Translations under genes and position numbers: made by a program | The notes under the pieces: generated by a model | Told to the model about the DNA's origin: nothing | The model's input: only the letters and a program-made list of their open reading frames with translations | The model's database searches: none | Source of the DNA: Pelosinus sp. IPA-1 | GTDB taxonomy: Bacteria > Bacillota > Negativicutes > DSM-13327 | Direction of reading: 5' to 3' | DNA length: 64,000 nucleotides | Assembly (NCBI RefSeq): GCF_030269905.1 | Contig: NZ_BSVC01000001.1 | Location: 558,001-622,000 of the forward strand | In this document: positions 17,543-25,495 of the stretch, one piece after another | How positions within the stretch are numbered: the first letter of the stretch is position 1 | Layout of the letters: each line of letters starts with the position of its first letter

Positions 17543-18310
17543 ATGAAAATATTTTATTTTACAGCTACAGGGAACAGTTTGTACGTTGCCAAAAGAATTG
17601 GTGGAGAGTTATGTTCAATTCCTCAAATGGTAAAGGAAGGAACGAATGAGTTTGTCGATGAAGCAATTGGCTTTGTATTCCCCTGTTATGGCTTTGCCCC
17701 CCCGCGGATGGTACTAAATTTTATCAAGAAGTCAAAGTTTAAGGCCAATTACTTTTTTGCAATTATGACGTATGGTAATAAGGCAGCATCCGGATTGGGG
17801 TATATGGAGAAAATCGGGAATCAGGCAGGCATTCAATTCAATTACACAAATGAGGTTCTAATGGTTGATAATTATCTTCCTATATTTAAGATAGAGGAGC
17901 AGTTAAAAAAAGAAGACACGAAAAAAACGGAAGAAAAACTAGAGCAAATAGTAAAAGATATTAAAAGCAGACAAAAACAGTTCGTAAGAAAAGGATTTGT
18001 GTCGAATGTTTTATCTAAAGGTGGCTCTAAATTAATCAATAAACTTAATCAAGATGCTGGGGATAAGCAGTTTATTGTTCGAGATAATTGTAATGGCTGT
18101 AAAGTATGTGAAAAGGTTTGCCCTATAAGTAATATTAAAGTGGATAGAAAACCTGAGTATTTGCATAAATGCGAAGGGTGCTTTGCGTGCATTCACCACT
18201 GCCCACAAACTGCAATACATCTAAAAATTGAGCGCAGCAATACTAGATTCATGAATCGGAATGTGAAACTAAAAGAAATCATTGATGCGAATAATCAGAG
18301 CAATTCTTGA
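17543..18310 (+). CDS. EFR1-family ferredoxin-flavodoxin protein
   Basis: 255 residues: an N-terminal flavodoxin fold with the FMN loop FTATGNSLYVAKRI, a Lys-rich linker (about 115-170) and two 4Fe-4S motifs (CNGCKVCEKVCP and CEGCFACIHHCP). EFR1 proteins are stand-alone electron carriers or reductases of anaerobes. It lies between the ArsR regulator and the PPTase gene. A redox tailoring role for the polyketide is possible but unsupported. Confidence 0.9.
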   Translation: MKIFYFTATGNSLYVAKRIGGELCSIPQMVKEGTNEFVDEAIGFVFPCYGFAPPRMVLNFIKKSKFKANYFFAIMTYGNKAASGLGYMEKIGNQAGIQFNYTNEVLMVDNYLPIFKIEEQLKKEDTKKTEEKLEQIVKDIKSRQKQFVRKGFVSNVLSKGGSKLINKLNQDAGDKQFIVRDNCNGCKVCEKVCPISNIKVDRKPEYLHKCEGCFACIHHCPQTAIHLKIERSNTRFMNRNVKLKEIIDANNQSNS

Positions 18311-18446
18311 ATAGTACTCATAGCATCTTGGCAATACAGGAAACGTTATCCCTTTGTCGAAGAAATAAAGAAAAAGTTATATAGCACAAATAATATTGAT
18401 GAGGAAATATTATATTGAAGGATCAAATAGTAAGGAGTATACAGAA

Positions 18447-19136
18447 GTGATTGATATATTATCACCATTTGGAAACGATTTTGGATTTTCTGTTAAATCA
18501 TTTTCTGACTATGATGAAATAAAACTATACCCTGAAGAAGTAAAAATTATTAGTGCTAAAGCCGTACAAAAACGTAAGGTTGAGTTTTACTTAGGTAGAG
18601 CAGCTGCCCGCAGTGCTTTAAGTCAAATCAATATATATAAAATTCCTGTCCATAAAGGTGTTAATAGTGAACCTTTATGGCCAAAGGGAGTAGTTGGGGC
18701 TATTAGTCATTCAGATGGCGTCGCAATTGCTGTCACTGCATTTAAGGATAGAACGGCGGGGATAGGCGTAGACCTAGAATTAATAAACAGAAAAATATCA
18801 GAAGATATTGTAAAGGAAGTCTGCACTTTTAGGGAAGAAGCATGGGTAAATCAAAATCCAATGCAGAAGAGTGAAAGATTGCTTATGATCTTTTCAGCAA
18901 AAGAAAGTGCGTATAAAGCGTTTTTCCCTATTGCGAATGTAGCTCTTAATTATTCAGATGCTGAATTATTTTGGAACGAAGAGTTTGGTAGTTTTTCAGG
19001 CAGGTTACTTAAAAGTGCAGGTGGAGATTATGAGAAAGGTTACATGTTTGAAGTTGGGTGCAGGATTATTGATAAATATATATTCACCTATATGAAGTTG
19101 CCTCCTATAAGCAGTGACGGATATATTCAAAGTTAA
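18447..19136 (+). CDS. 4'-phosphopantetheinyl transferase (Sfp/EntD superfamily)
   Basis: Attaches phosphopantetheine from CoA to the active serine of carrier proteins. The diagnostic motifs are GIGVDLE and FSAKESAYKAF, with an upstream RKVEFYLGRAAARSAL as in EntD-type enzymes. I place the start at GTG 18447, with TAAGGAG (18431-18437) 9 nt before it, giving 229 residues that begin like EntD proteins. The longer frame from 18396/18399 has no ribosome site. It probably activates the PKS acyl carrier protein 5 kb downstream. It is closed by a bidirectional terminator. Confidence 0.92.
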   Translation: MIDILSPFGNDFGFSVKSFSDYDEIKLYPEEVKIISAKAVQKRKVEFYLGRAAARSALSQINIYKIPVHKGVNSEPLWPKGVVGAISHSDGVAIAVTAFKDRTAGIGVDLELINRKISEDIVKEVCTFREEAWVNQNPMQKSERLLMIFSAKESAYKAFFPIANVALNYSDAELFWNEEFGSFSGRLLKSAGGDYEKGYMFEVGCRIIDKYIFTYMKLPPISSDGYIQS

Positions 19137-19196
19137 TAATGTTTTTGTTCAAATTAACATCCCCCTGGCAATAGAAAGACTGCGAAAAAGGGAGAT

Positions 19197-19254
19197 AAAA
19201 GGCACCTATAGACTATATACAAAACCTATTTAGTCTATAGGTGCCTTTCTTTAA
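19197..19254. terminator. Bidirectional terminator between the PPTase and hydrolase genes
   Basis: AAAAGGCACCTATAGACTA and its complement TAGTCTATAGGTGCCTTT flank a 15-nt loop. Runs of A before and T after serve the convergent genes on both strands. Confidence 0.8.
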
Positions 19255-19275
19255 TTAAGCACGGATGGATTGTTT

Positions 19276-20352
19276 TTATGCTAAAAGTCGATCTGCCAGC
19301 CAATCGACTACATACGTGCGTGCTTCAGTATCATCTGTATTCGCACAATGGTCGCGATCTGAAAATAGTTTGAATGTTTTGTCTGTAGATGCAGCTTCAG
19401 CAAATGTTTTTTTGACAAGCTCAACATTGAAGGTAGGATCTTCATCGTTATGAATAATCAAAAGAGGGCAGGTAATTTTATCAGCAATTCCTTTTAAACT
19501 CATCTTCTCTATTAAATTAGTTTCTACAAAGTCTTTATCTTTTTTATCTTTTCCAAATCTCATTGTAAATTTTTCTAAATAATTTGGAATCACTAGGCAG
19601 TCTTTTACTTCATATCCTCCGCCGCGGCTTACGCAAGCTGCTAATTTATATGACAAATAGCCTGCTGTCCGTGCAACAAGATATCCACCGAAACTGATTC
19701 CATAAATTCCGACTTTGTTTCCTACATCACTTCGGTTTATTATGTAGTCAATCATTATGTTATGTGCGTCTTGATGGTCTACTTCTAAATAGCATTTATG
19801 AAAATACAAGGATTCTCCCTGACCGGGCCCATCAATAAGGAGGACCGCGAATCCTCTGTCTACAAGAACCATAGCCATTGAATTTGCTTCTTCTTTAAAG
19901 CCTGTAAGTCCGCCCATAACTATAATTACAGGCACATCTTTGGGTGCATGATTCGGGATAAACATCCATCCGCACATTATTGAGTTTTTATAAGGTAGTT
20001 CTACCCTTTCAACTGTCATGTTGTTATAAAGTTGAATACCCTTAGAAAAACCATCTAAAATCTTCTTGTAGATTCTAAGTTTTTCTTCCGTGAGATAAGT
20101 AAGATCATATTCACCAATCCTGTAAAGTGCTACAGCTTTCATGAAAAAGATTCTCGCAGCATCTTTATGTCCCTTTTTTAATTCTTCCTCAGCATAAGCA
20201 AAGGATTTGTCCCCAAGTTCCTCGCATACGTTTACGTGATCCTCTCCATTGGCAATCCTCTTGATCATCTTTGTATAGTCCGTGTGGTCAAGTCCGTGGG
20301 CCATCATTCTATTAAAGGATTGGGCTCGGGGTGTTTTTCTAATTTCTGTCAT
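19276..20352 (-). CDS. Alpha/beta hydrolase, FrsA/Ayg1-like (copy 2)
   Basis: 358 residues. An alpha-helical N-terminal part (about 1-115) precedes a hydrolase core with GGLTGFKEE (oxyanion region), DGPGQGES, nucleophile Ser220 in GISFGG, an Asp in HNDEDP and a His in DRDHCANTD. The family includes 2,6-dihydroxypseudooxynicotine hydrolase (C-C bond cleavage) and fungal Ayg1, which shortens a polyketide. It is a close paralogue of the gene at 20446-21519, 93 nt upstream in the same unit, and shares Ser220. Beside an aromatic PKS, a chain-release, shortening or retro-Claisen role is a reasonable inference. Confidence 0.87.
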   Translation of the reverse strand: MTEIRKTPRAQSFNRMMAHGLDHTDYTKMIKRIANGEDHVNVCEELGDKSFAYAEEELKKGHKDAARIFFMKAVALYRIGEYDLTYLTEEKLRIYKKILDGFSKGIQLYNNMTVERVELPYKNSIMCGWMFIPNHAPKDVPVIIVMGGLTGFKEEANSMAMVLVDRGFAVLLIDGPGQGESLYFHKCYLEVDHQDAHNIMIDYIINRSDVGNKVGIYGISFGGYLVARTAGYLSYKLAACVSRGGGYEVKDCLVIPNYLEKFTMRFGKDKKDKDFVETNLIEKMSLKGIADKITCPLLIIHNDEDPTFNVELVKKTFAEAASTDKTFKLFSDRDHCANTDDTEARTYVVDWLADRLLA

Positions 20353-20445
20353 AGATATCTCTCCCTTTTTTAATAATTAGGATGTGACACATAAATACAC
20401 TTGTATGTCAAAATCTAAAACTTAATTTGTACATAGGTCGTGACT

Positions 20446-21519
20446 TCATGATTTAAAAAGTCTGTCTGTAAACCAATCTACTATGAATGTACTTACTTCA
20501 GTGGCATCTGTATGAGCACAGTGATCATATTGAGAAAAAATTTTGATTGTTTTATCTTTGGACGCAGCTTCTGAATATGTCTTTTTAGCACCCTCAACGC
20601 TAAAAATAGGGTCTGGGTCATTATGAAGAATAAGAAGAGGACAAGTTATTTTTTCGGCGATTCCTTTCAAGTTTAGCTTGTCCAACAGATTGTTTTTTAC
20701 ATAAGCCTCATCTTTTCCGAATCTAACAGCAAATTTGTTTAGCCAATTTGGCGCAAAATTTAGGCATTCTGCTACCTCATATGCACCGCCAAGACTTACA
20801 CAAGCTGCTAATTTATGTGGTAAAAAACCTGCTGTACGAGTGACGAGATAGCCGCCAAAACTCATGCCATATATTCCAATTTTATTGCCTACATCATTTC
20901 GGCTTAATATATAATCAAACATTACATTATGTGCTTCTTGATAATCTATTTCCAGATAACATTTATTGAAATACAACGATTCCCCTTGTCCAGGTCCATC
21001 CATGAGTAAGATCGCAAACCCTCTATTTGCCAAAGCCATCGCCATTGCATTTGCTTCTTCTTTGAATCCTGTAAGTCCCCCCGTGACGACGATAACAGGA
21101 ACGTCTTTAGGTGCCTTCTTCGGGATAATTATCCAGCCGCTCATTTTAGAATTTTTATAAGGTAGTTCTACTTTTTCAACTGTCATATGGTCATATAGTT
21201 GAATGCCCTTAGAAAAACTCCTTAAAATTTTGTTATATATCCTAAGTTTCTCATCTGTAATATAAGTAAGATCATATTCACCAATCCGATACAGTGCAGC
21301 TGCTTTCATGAAAAAGATTCTTGCCGTGTCGTTATGTCCCTTTTTCAGTGCTTCTTCAGCATAAGAATGGGATTTGTCTCCTAGTTCCTCGCATACCTTC
21401 ACATGATCTTCGCCATTTTCAACTCTCCTAACCAGCTTGGTATAGTCTGTGTGATCTAGTCCACGAGACATCATCCTATTGAAGGTTTGAGCTAGAGGTG
21501 TTTTTCTGATCTCTGTCAT
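20446..21519 (-). CDS. Alpha/beta hydrolase, FrsA/Ayg1-like (copy 1)
   Basis: 357 residues, collinear and highly similar to the copy at 19276-20352 (both begin MTEIRKTP and share the helical N-terminal cap). Nucleophile Ser220 is in GMSFGG, with DGPGQGES, an Asp in HNDPDP and a His in QYDHCAHTD. It is the first gene of the two-gene minus-strand unit, and its promoter region carries a perfect 10+10 bp palindrome next to the divergent TetR gene. Both copies keep complete triads, which suggests that both are active and that the duplication serves two related substrates. A role in polyketide release or C-C cleavage is inferred from family and location. Confidence 0.87.
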   Translation of the reverse strand: MTEIRKTPLAQTFNRMMSRGLDHTDYTKLVRRVENGEDHVKVCEELGDKSHSYAEEALKKGHNDTARIFFMKAAALYRIGEYDLTYITDEKLRIYNKILRSFSKGIQLYDHMTVEKVELPYKNSKMSGWIIIPKKAPKDVPVIVVTGGLTGFKEEANAMAMALANRGFAILLMDGPGQGESLYFNKCYLEIDYQEAHNVMFDYILSRNDVGNKIGIYGMSFGGYLVTRTAGFLPHKLAACVSLGGAYEVAECLNFAPNWLNKFAVRFGKDEAYVKNNLLDKLNLKGIAEKITCPLLILHNDPDPIFSVEGAKKTYSEAASKDKTIKIFSQYDHCAHTDATEVSTFIVDWFTDRLFKS

Positions 21520-21540
21520 AAAATTTTATCCTTTCATTTA

Positions 21541-21563
21541 AGATTAGTACAGTGTACTAATCT
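21541..21563. promoter_or_regulatory. TetR-type operator, perfect palindrome
   Basis: AGATTAGTAC and its exact reverse complement are separated by AGT, 21 bp upstream of the hydrolase start and between divergent hydrolase and tetR genes. The length and symmetry are typical of TetR-family operators. Confidence 0.75.
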
Positions 21564-21724
21564 CAAGGTAACATGATAACCATATATTGTCAATAGGTGT
21601 TTGATCTATTTTTTGAGATAAAAAAGACTCATTATTGGCATGAGGTAGTCTAAATAGTGGAAAAACAGTTTATATTTTGGTATAGTAAATTTGAGAAAAA
21701 ATTTGTAGCTTAGAAGGTGGAAAG

Positions 21725-22360
21725 ATGACCGATACCAGACAGCAAATTATTGAAACTGCATTAACACTATTTAACGAAAAGGGATATAAATCTGTAAGTA
21801 TGCGAGATATATCAAATACACTAGGCATTTCGATAGGCAATATGACCTATCATTTTCCGAGGAAAGCTCAAATCGTAGAAGCGGTAATCGATCATAATAA
21901 AATGAGACTTTTTACTTCAATACCACAGAATGGTGCAAGCACCCTAGCTGAATATTATGAAGTAATGGAGATGTTATATAATTTGCAAAGGGAGGAAAAA
22001 TTTTATTTTTCCAACATGCTTGAAATCGCAAGGGATATACCGCAAATATATGAGACACAGCAAAACGTGCGTCAAGTTATATTTAATTATTATAAATGCA
22101 GTTTTGCTAACTTTAGAAAAAATGGAATAGTAGTAGATACTTTTGATGAGGGCATCTATGATAACCTTGCATTTACACTTCTTTATTTAGCTTGTTTTTG
22201 GCATTTGGATTACTCAATGTCAAAAGATAAATGTTTCGACCACTTAGAAATACTGGAGGTTTCTTGCAAAACATTGGTACCATATCTAACCAGAGAAGGG
22301 GTTCAATTGTTTGAAGATTTAGACAAATTAAGGGGTTTTAAAATTACAAAATTTAGTTGA
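21725..22360 (+). CDS. TetR-family regulator, divergent from the hydrolase pair
   Basis: 211 residues. The N-terminal HTH is standard (LFNEKGYKSVSMRDISNTLGISIGNMTYHFPRKAQIVEAVI); the rest is a helical ligand domain with aromatic-rich stretches. GAAGGTGG precedes the ATG. It probably binds the palindrome at 21541-21563 and controls the hydrolase genes and itself. It lies directly before the PKS operon; a TTGACA promoter element overlaps its stop codon. Confidence 0.92.
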   Translation: MTDTRQQIIETALTLFNEKGYKSVSMRDISNTLGISIGNMTYHFPRKAQIVEAVIDHNKMRLFTSIPQNGASTLAEYYEVMEMLYNLQREEKFYFSNMLEIARDIPQIYETQQNVRQVIFNYYKCSFANFRKNGIVVDTFDEGIYDNLAFTLLYLACFWHLDYSMSKDKCFDHLEILEVSCKTLVPYLTREGVQLFEDLDKLRGFKITKFS

Positions 22361-22404
22361 CAAAAAAAGATGAGGATGGTAGTATTTAAATCAATCAATT
22401 GATT
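22357..22404 (+). promoter_or_regulatory. Candidate PKS operon promoter with TetR-like operator
   Basis: TTGACA (22357-22362), a 17-nt spacer and TAGTAT (22380-22385) form a good sigma-A promoter. One base later starts TAAATCAATCAATTGATT (22387-22404), with a 12-bp palindromic core AATCAATTGATT. The same 18 bp, with two transitions, stands in the same position behind the efflux operon promoter (31010-31027). Binding there would block transcription. Confidence 0.7.
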
Positions 22405-22428
22405 TTGGATAATGTTGGAAAAGAAAGG

Positions 22429-22602
22429 ATGGAGGTGCTTGCGAGAATAGCAATTGATGGGCAACGAAATTACGTGCACATTTTTAGCTTCTGGCTTAAT
22501 CAAAGTACAGTCTTAGCTGTTCAAACCTGTAATGAAGAAATGTTATCAGTATTATTTTTAACAAAAAATAAAAATGGCTTACAATGCATAAAAAACTCTT
22601 AA
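22429..22602 (+). CDS. Possible small leader ORF in the PKS transcript
   Basis: A frame of 57 codons from ATG 22429, ending just after the left arm of a strong hairpin begins. It has no convincing ribosome site at a proper distance and no recognisable domain. It may be translated as a leader or be chance; only its position between promoter and hairpins speaks for it. Confidence 0.2.
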   Translation: MEVLARIAIDGQRNYVHIFSFWLNQSTVLAVQTCNEEMLSVLFLTKNKNGLQCIKNS

Positions 22603-22644
22603 AGCAATGGGATTTTGTCTACAGCATCCCATTGCTTTAAGAGT
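22595..22644 (+). terminator. Perfect 18-bp hairpin in the PKS leader
   Basis: ACTCTTAAAGCAATGGGA (22595-22612) is exactly complementary to 22627-22644. The following bases (AACATTCATAACTTTTTT) give only a delayed T-run, so it may be a weak terminator, attenuator or RNA-stability element. Confidence 0.6.
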
Positions 22645-22674
22645 AACATTCATAACTTTTTTAAATAAAAATAA

Positions 22675-22756
22675 CACCCCTTAAATCAGTGAAGTTCTTT
22701 GGCGGGAATCCTCTGATTTAAAGGGTGCAACACAACATATTCGTACATATTGTACG
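22675..22756. repeat. Second hairpin and a short palindrome before the malonyltransferase gene
   Basis: CACCCCTTAAATCAG (about 22675-22689) pairs with CTGATTTAAAGGGTG with one mismatch around a loop of about 23 nt. The reverse strand gives a T-rich tail, so it could terminate antisense transcripts. CGTACA-TAT-TGTACG follows at 22742-22756 as a small palindrome. From there to 22931 the sequence is AT-rich without further structure that I recognise. Confidence 0.5.
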
Positions 22757-22931
22757 TCTATGCTTGTATTTCTTATTGCATTTATTCAATATTATAGACG
22801 ATGAGACATATTCTGTCAATACTTTTTGAAGGTTTTAGTTTTAGATAGTAATTTTGATAATATGTAAAAAAATTAGCGTTTCTTCACGCAAAAAAGAATT
22901 ATTATTAAATTGTAAAGGGGACAAGAAATAA

Positions 22932-23852
22932 ATGCTTACTTATATTTTTCCCGGACAAGGTTCTCAAGTTAAAGAAATGGGTAAAACTCTTTTTGATGAA
23001 TTCAAACACATTACGGCACAGGCAGATGACATTTTAGGATATTCAGTAAAAAAACTCTGTATAGAAGACCCTAACTTTACATTAGCACAAACTCAATATA
23101 CTCAGCCCGCTTTATACGTGGTTAATGCATTAAGTTACTTAAAAAAAATTAAAGATTCGGGGAAAAAGCCAGATTATGTTGCAGGACACAGTTTAGGCGA
23201 ATATAATGCTTTACTTGTCGCTGGAGCATTTGAATTTGCGATAGGATTAAAATTAGTGCAAAAGCGAGGTGAATTAATGAGTCATGCTATGGGCGGAGGT
23301 ATGGCTGCCGTTATTGGATTAAAAGAAGAAGAAATTATTACTGTTTTGGAAGAAAATAATTTGCAGGATATAGATATTGCAAATTATAATTCTCCATCTC
23401 AAATCGTAATTTCTGGTTTACAAACCGATATCGATCGTGCAGAACCCATATTTGAAAGAACGAAAGGTGTGAAATTGTTCATTCGTTTAAAAACAAGCGG
23501 AGCTTTTCATTCTCGTTATATGGAGGCGGCAAAAAGGAAATTTGATGCTTATATCAATTCATTTCGGTTTTCAGAATTGATGATTCCAGTGATTTCAAAT
23601 GTTCATGCGAGACCATATCAGCAAGCAGAAATCGGGGCTAATTTACTTCAGCAGATTACACATCCTGTTCGGTGGACAGAAAGTATTAAATATTTGCTAA
23701 GTCTTGGCAAAATGGAATTTGAAGAGGTTGGACCTGGACGAGTTCTAACGGGGTTGGTTCAGAAAATACAAATTGATGAGAAGCCATTAGTTATTACTAA
23801 AGAGGATCCATTTTTAAAAAATGCATACAAGCATTCTAAATGTTGTTCCTAA
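22932..23852 (+). CDS. Malonyl-CoA:ACP transacylase of the PKS
   Basis: 306 residues. It loads malonyl units from CoA onto the ACP. FPGQGSQ lies at the N-terminus, nucleophile Ser87 in GHSLGEYNAL and catalytic His193 in GAFHSRYM. The whole sequence resembles free-standing acyltransferases of trans-AT polyketide clusters more than housekeeping FabD. It is the first gene of the PKS operon, with GGGGACAAG before the ATG. Type II clusters usually borrow FabD from fatty acid synthesis, so a dedicated copy is notable. Confidence 0.95.
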   Translation: MLTYIFPGQGSQVKEMGKTLFDEFKHITAQADDILGYSVKKLCIEDPNFTLAQTQYTQPALYVVNALSYLKKIKDSGKKPDYVAGHSLGEYNALLVAGAFEFAIGLKLVQKRGELMSHAMGGGMAAVIGLKEEEIITVLEENNLQDIDIANYNSPSQIVISGLQTDIDRAEPIFERTKGVKLFIRLKTSGAFHSRYMEAAKRKFDAYINSFRFSELMIPVISNVHARPYQQAEIGANLLQQITHPVRWTESIKYLLSLGKMEFEEVGPGRVLTGLVQKIQIDEKPLVITKEDPFLKNAYKHSKCCS

Positions 23853-23927
23853 AGAATTTGGTCGTAATAAAAGTTCAGTTTAGTGTATATAAAGTTAAGT
23901 ATAAAAAAGAGAGGAAAGTGAGTAATA

Positions 23928-24164
23928 ATGGAACAAAAACAAATAATTGAGGTAATCGCCAAGTCTTTAAGCATCCCAAGTAGTGAGATTGGGGCTACAA
24001 CATCTTTATCGAATGAAATAGGGGTTGATTCCATTGAAATGGTCAAGCTATGCCGTGATTTAGTTAAAAGCTTTGAGTGCACATTAGAGGTCAGTGAAAT
24101 AAAAGAAGCAGATACAATTGAAAAATTACTTTGCCGTATTAGAGAAAATAAAATGGCATCCTAA
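23928..24164 (+). CDS. Acyl carrier protein of the type II PKS
   Basis: 78 residues, acidic, with the phosphopantetheine attachment site Ser35 in GVDSIEMVKL. It carries the growing polyketide chain between KS-alpha/KS-beta, ketoreductase and cyclases. It is activated by a PPTase, probably that at 18.4-19.1 kb. It lies 75 nt after the acyltransferase and 32 nt before KS-alpha. The C-terminus (LLCRIRENKMAS) is basic, unusual for fatty-acid ACPs. Confidence 0.95.
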   Translation: MEQKQIIEVIAKSLSIPSSEIGATTSLSNEIGVDSIEMVKLCRDLVKSFECTLEVSEIKEADTIEKLLCRIRENKMAS

Positions 24165-24196
24165 GTCGTTAAATATAAGGAGGAAAGGAGATTATT

Positions 24197-25495
24197 ATGA
24201 AAAGTAATATAGATGAAAAACGACGAGTAGTAGTGACTGGTCTAGGAGTTATTTCTCCGATTGGCATTGGGAAGAATGAATTCTGGAAAAATTGTATTAA
24301 TGGGAAATCAGGTGTAAAAAAAATTGATAGATTTCCAGTAGATCAATTTAAATCTCAAATATGTGCTGTGGTTGATCATTTTGAACCACGTGAATTTAAT
24401 TTAACAGAAAACCAAATAGTGAGATTAGACAGGTTTGTTCAATTTGCTATAGCGGCAGCTAAAATGGCCATAAAAGATTCTAAGCTTAATGTGAATGAAA
24501 TCAATCGCAGAAGAGCTGGTGTCAGTATTGCTAATGCGATAACAGGTATCATTACAATGGAAGAGGAATTTTTAAAACAAACCGAAAGATGCACTGCACC
24601 TATAAACGTACCTTGGTTAAGTAAGGCTCTATATCAAGCGTTTACATTTAGTACTGCCTCTCTGGAAGTTGCAGCAGAATTTAATTTTAGAGGACCAGGT
24701 GCAACGATACCGACGGGATGTGCGGGTGGATTAGATGCAATAGGCTTTAGCTTTGATATGATCAGGGGCGGATATTCAGATGTTATGATTACAGGAGCTA
24801 CGGAAGCACCCATTGTTCCTCTGACACTTGCATGCTTTGATGTTCTAGGGGCTGTATCATCCAAAAGAAATGATACGCCAGAAAAAGCGTCGCGACCTTT
24901 TGATAAAGAACGTGATGGTTTTGTTTTAGGTGAAGGGTGCGGAATGCTTGTATTAGAAGAGAGAGAACATGCTTTAAAGAGAGGCGCTACTATTTTAGCT
25001 GAAATATATGGCTATGGTTCAACATCGAATGCTTATCATATGACAGAATTGCTTCCGGATGGAGATGATTTAAAAAGGGCTTTAGAAATAGCGATAGAAG
25101 ATGCTGGCGTATCGCCAGCTGAAATTGATTATATTAATTCTCATGGTAGTTCAACACCGCAAAATGATGTAAATGGAACGGCTGCTTATAAAGCAGTATT
25201 AGGTAATAGAGCATATGAAATACCTGTTAGTTCTTTGAAATCAATGAATGGACATGCATTGTCTGCTGCAAGCGCAATGGAAATTGTCGCTTGTGTCCAA
25301 TCATTGGTTCACAAAGAGATTCATCCAACAATAAATTATGAACATCCTGATAGTAGATGTGACTTAAATTATGTACCAAACAAAAGTATAAAAAAAGATA
25401 ATTTAAAACTAATTTTAAAAGATGCCAGCGGTTTTTCTGGAATACATAGTTCTTTAGTAATCGGCATAGAATCCTTTTTCGGAGGGGGGAAATGA
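24197..25495 (+). CDS. Ketosynthase alpha (KS-alpha) of the type II PKS
   Basis: 432 residues. It catalyses decarboxylative Claisen condensations as a heterodimer with the next gene product. The triad is complete: Cys175 in PTGCAGGLDAIG, His316 in INSHGSSTPQND and His353 in KSMNGHALSAA. GLDA after the cysteine and TPQND are characteristic of aromatic-PKS KS-alpha rather than of FabF. AAGGAGG precedes the ATG, and KS-beta starts within its stop (ATGA overlap), so the two chains are made in equal amounts. Confidence 0.95.
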   Translation: MKSNIDEKRRVVVTGLGVISPIGIGKNEFWKNCINGKSGVKKIDRFPVDQFKSQICAVVDHFEPREFNLTENQIVRLDRFVQFAIAAAKMAIKDSKLNVNEINRRRAGVSIANAITGIITMEEEFLKQTERCTAPINVPWLSKALYQAFTFSTASLEVAAEFNFRGPGATIPTGCAGGLDAIGFSFDMIRGGYSDVMITGATEAPIVPLTLACFDVLGAVSSKRNDTPEKASRPFDKERDGFVLGEGCGMLVLEEREHALKRGATILAEIYGYGSTSNAYHMTELLPDGDDLKRALEIAIEDAGVSPAEIDYINSHGSSTPQNDVNGTAAYKAVLGNRAYEIPVSSLKSMNGHALSAASAMEIVACVQSLVHKEIHPTINYEHPDSRCDLNYVPNKSIKKDNLKLILKDASGFSGIHSSLVIGIESFFGGGK

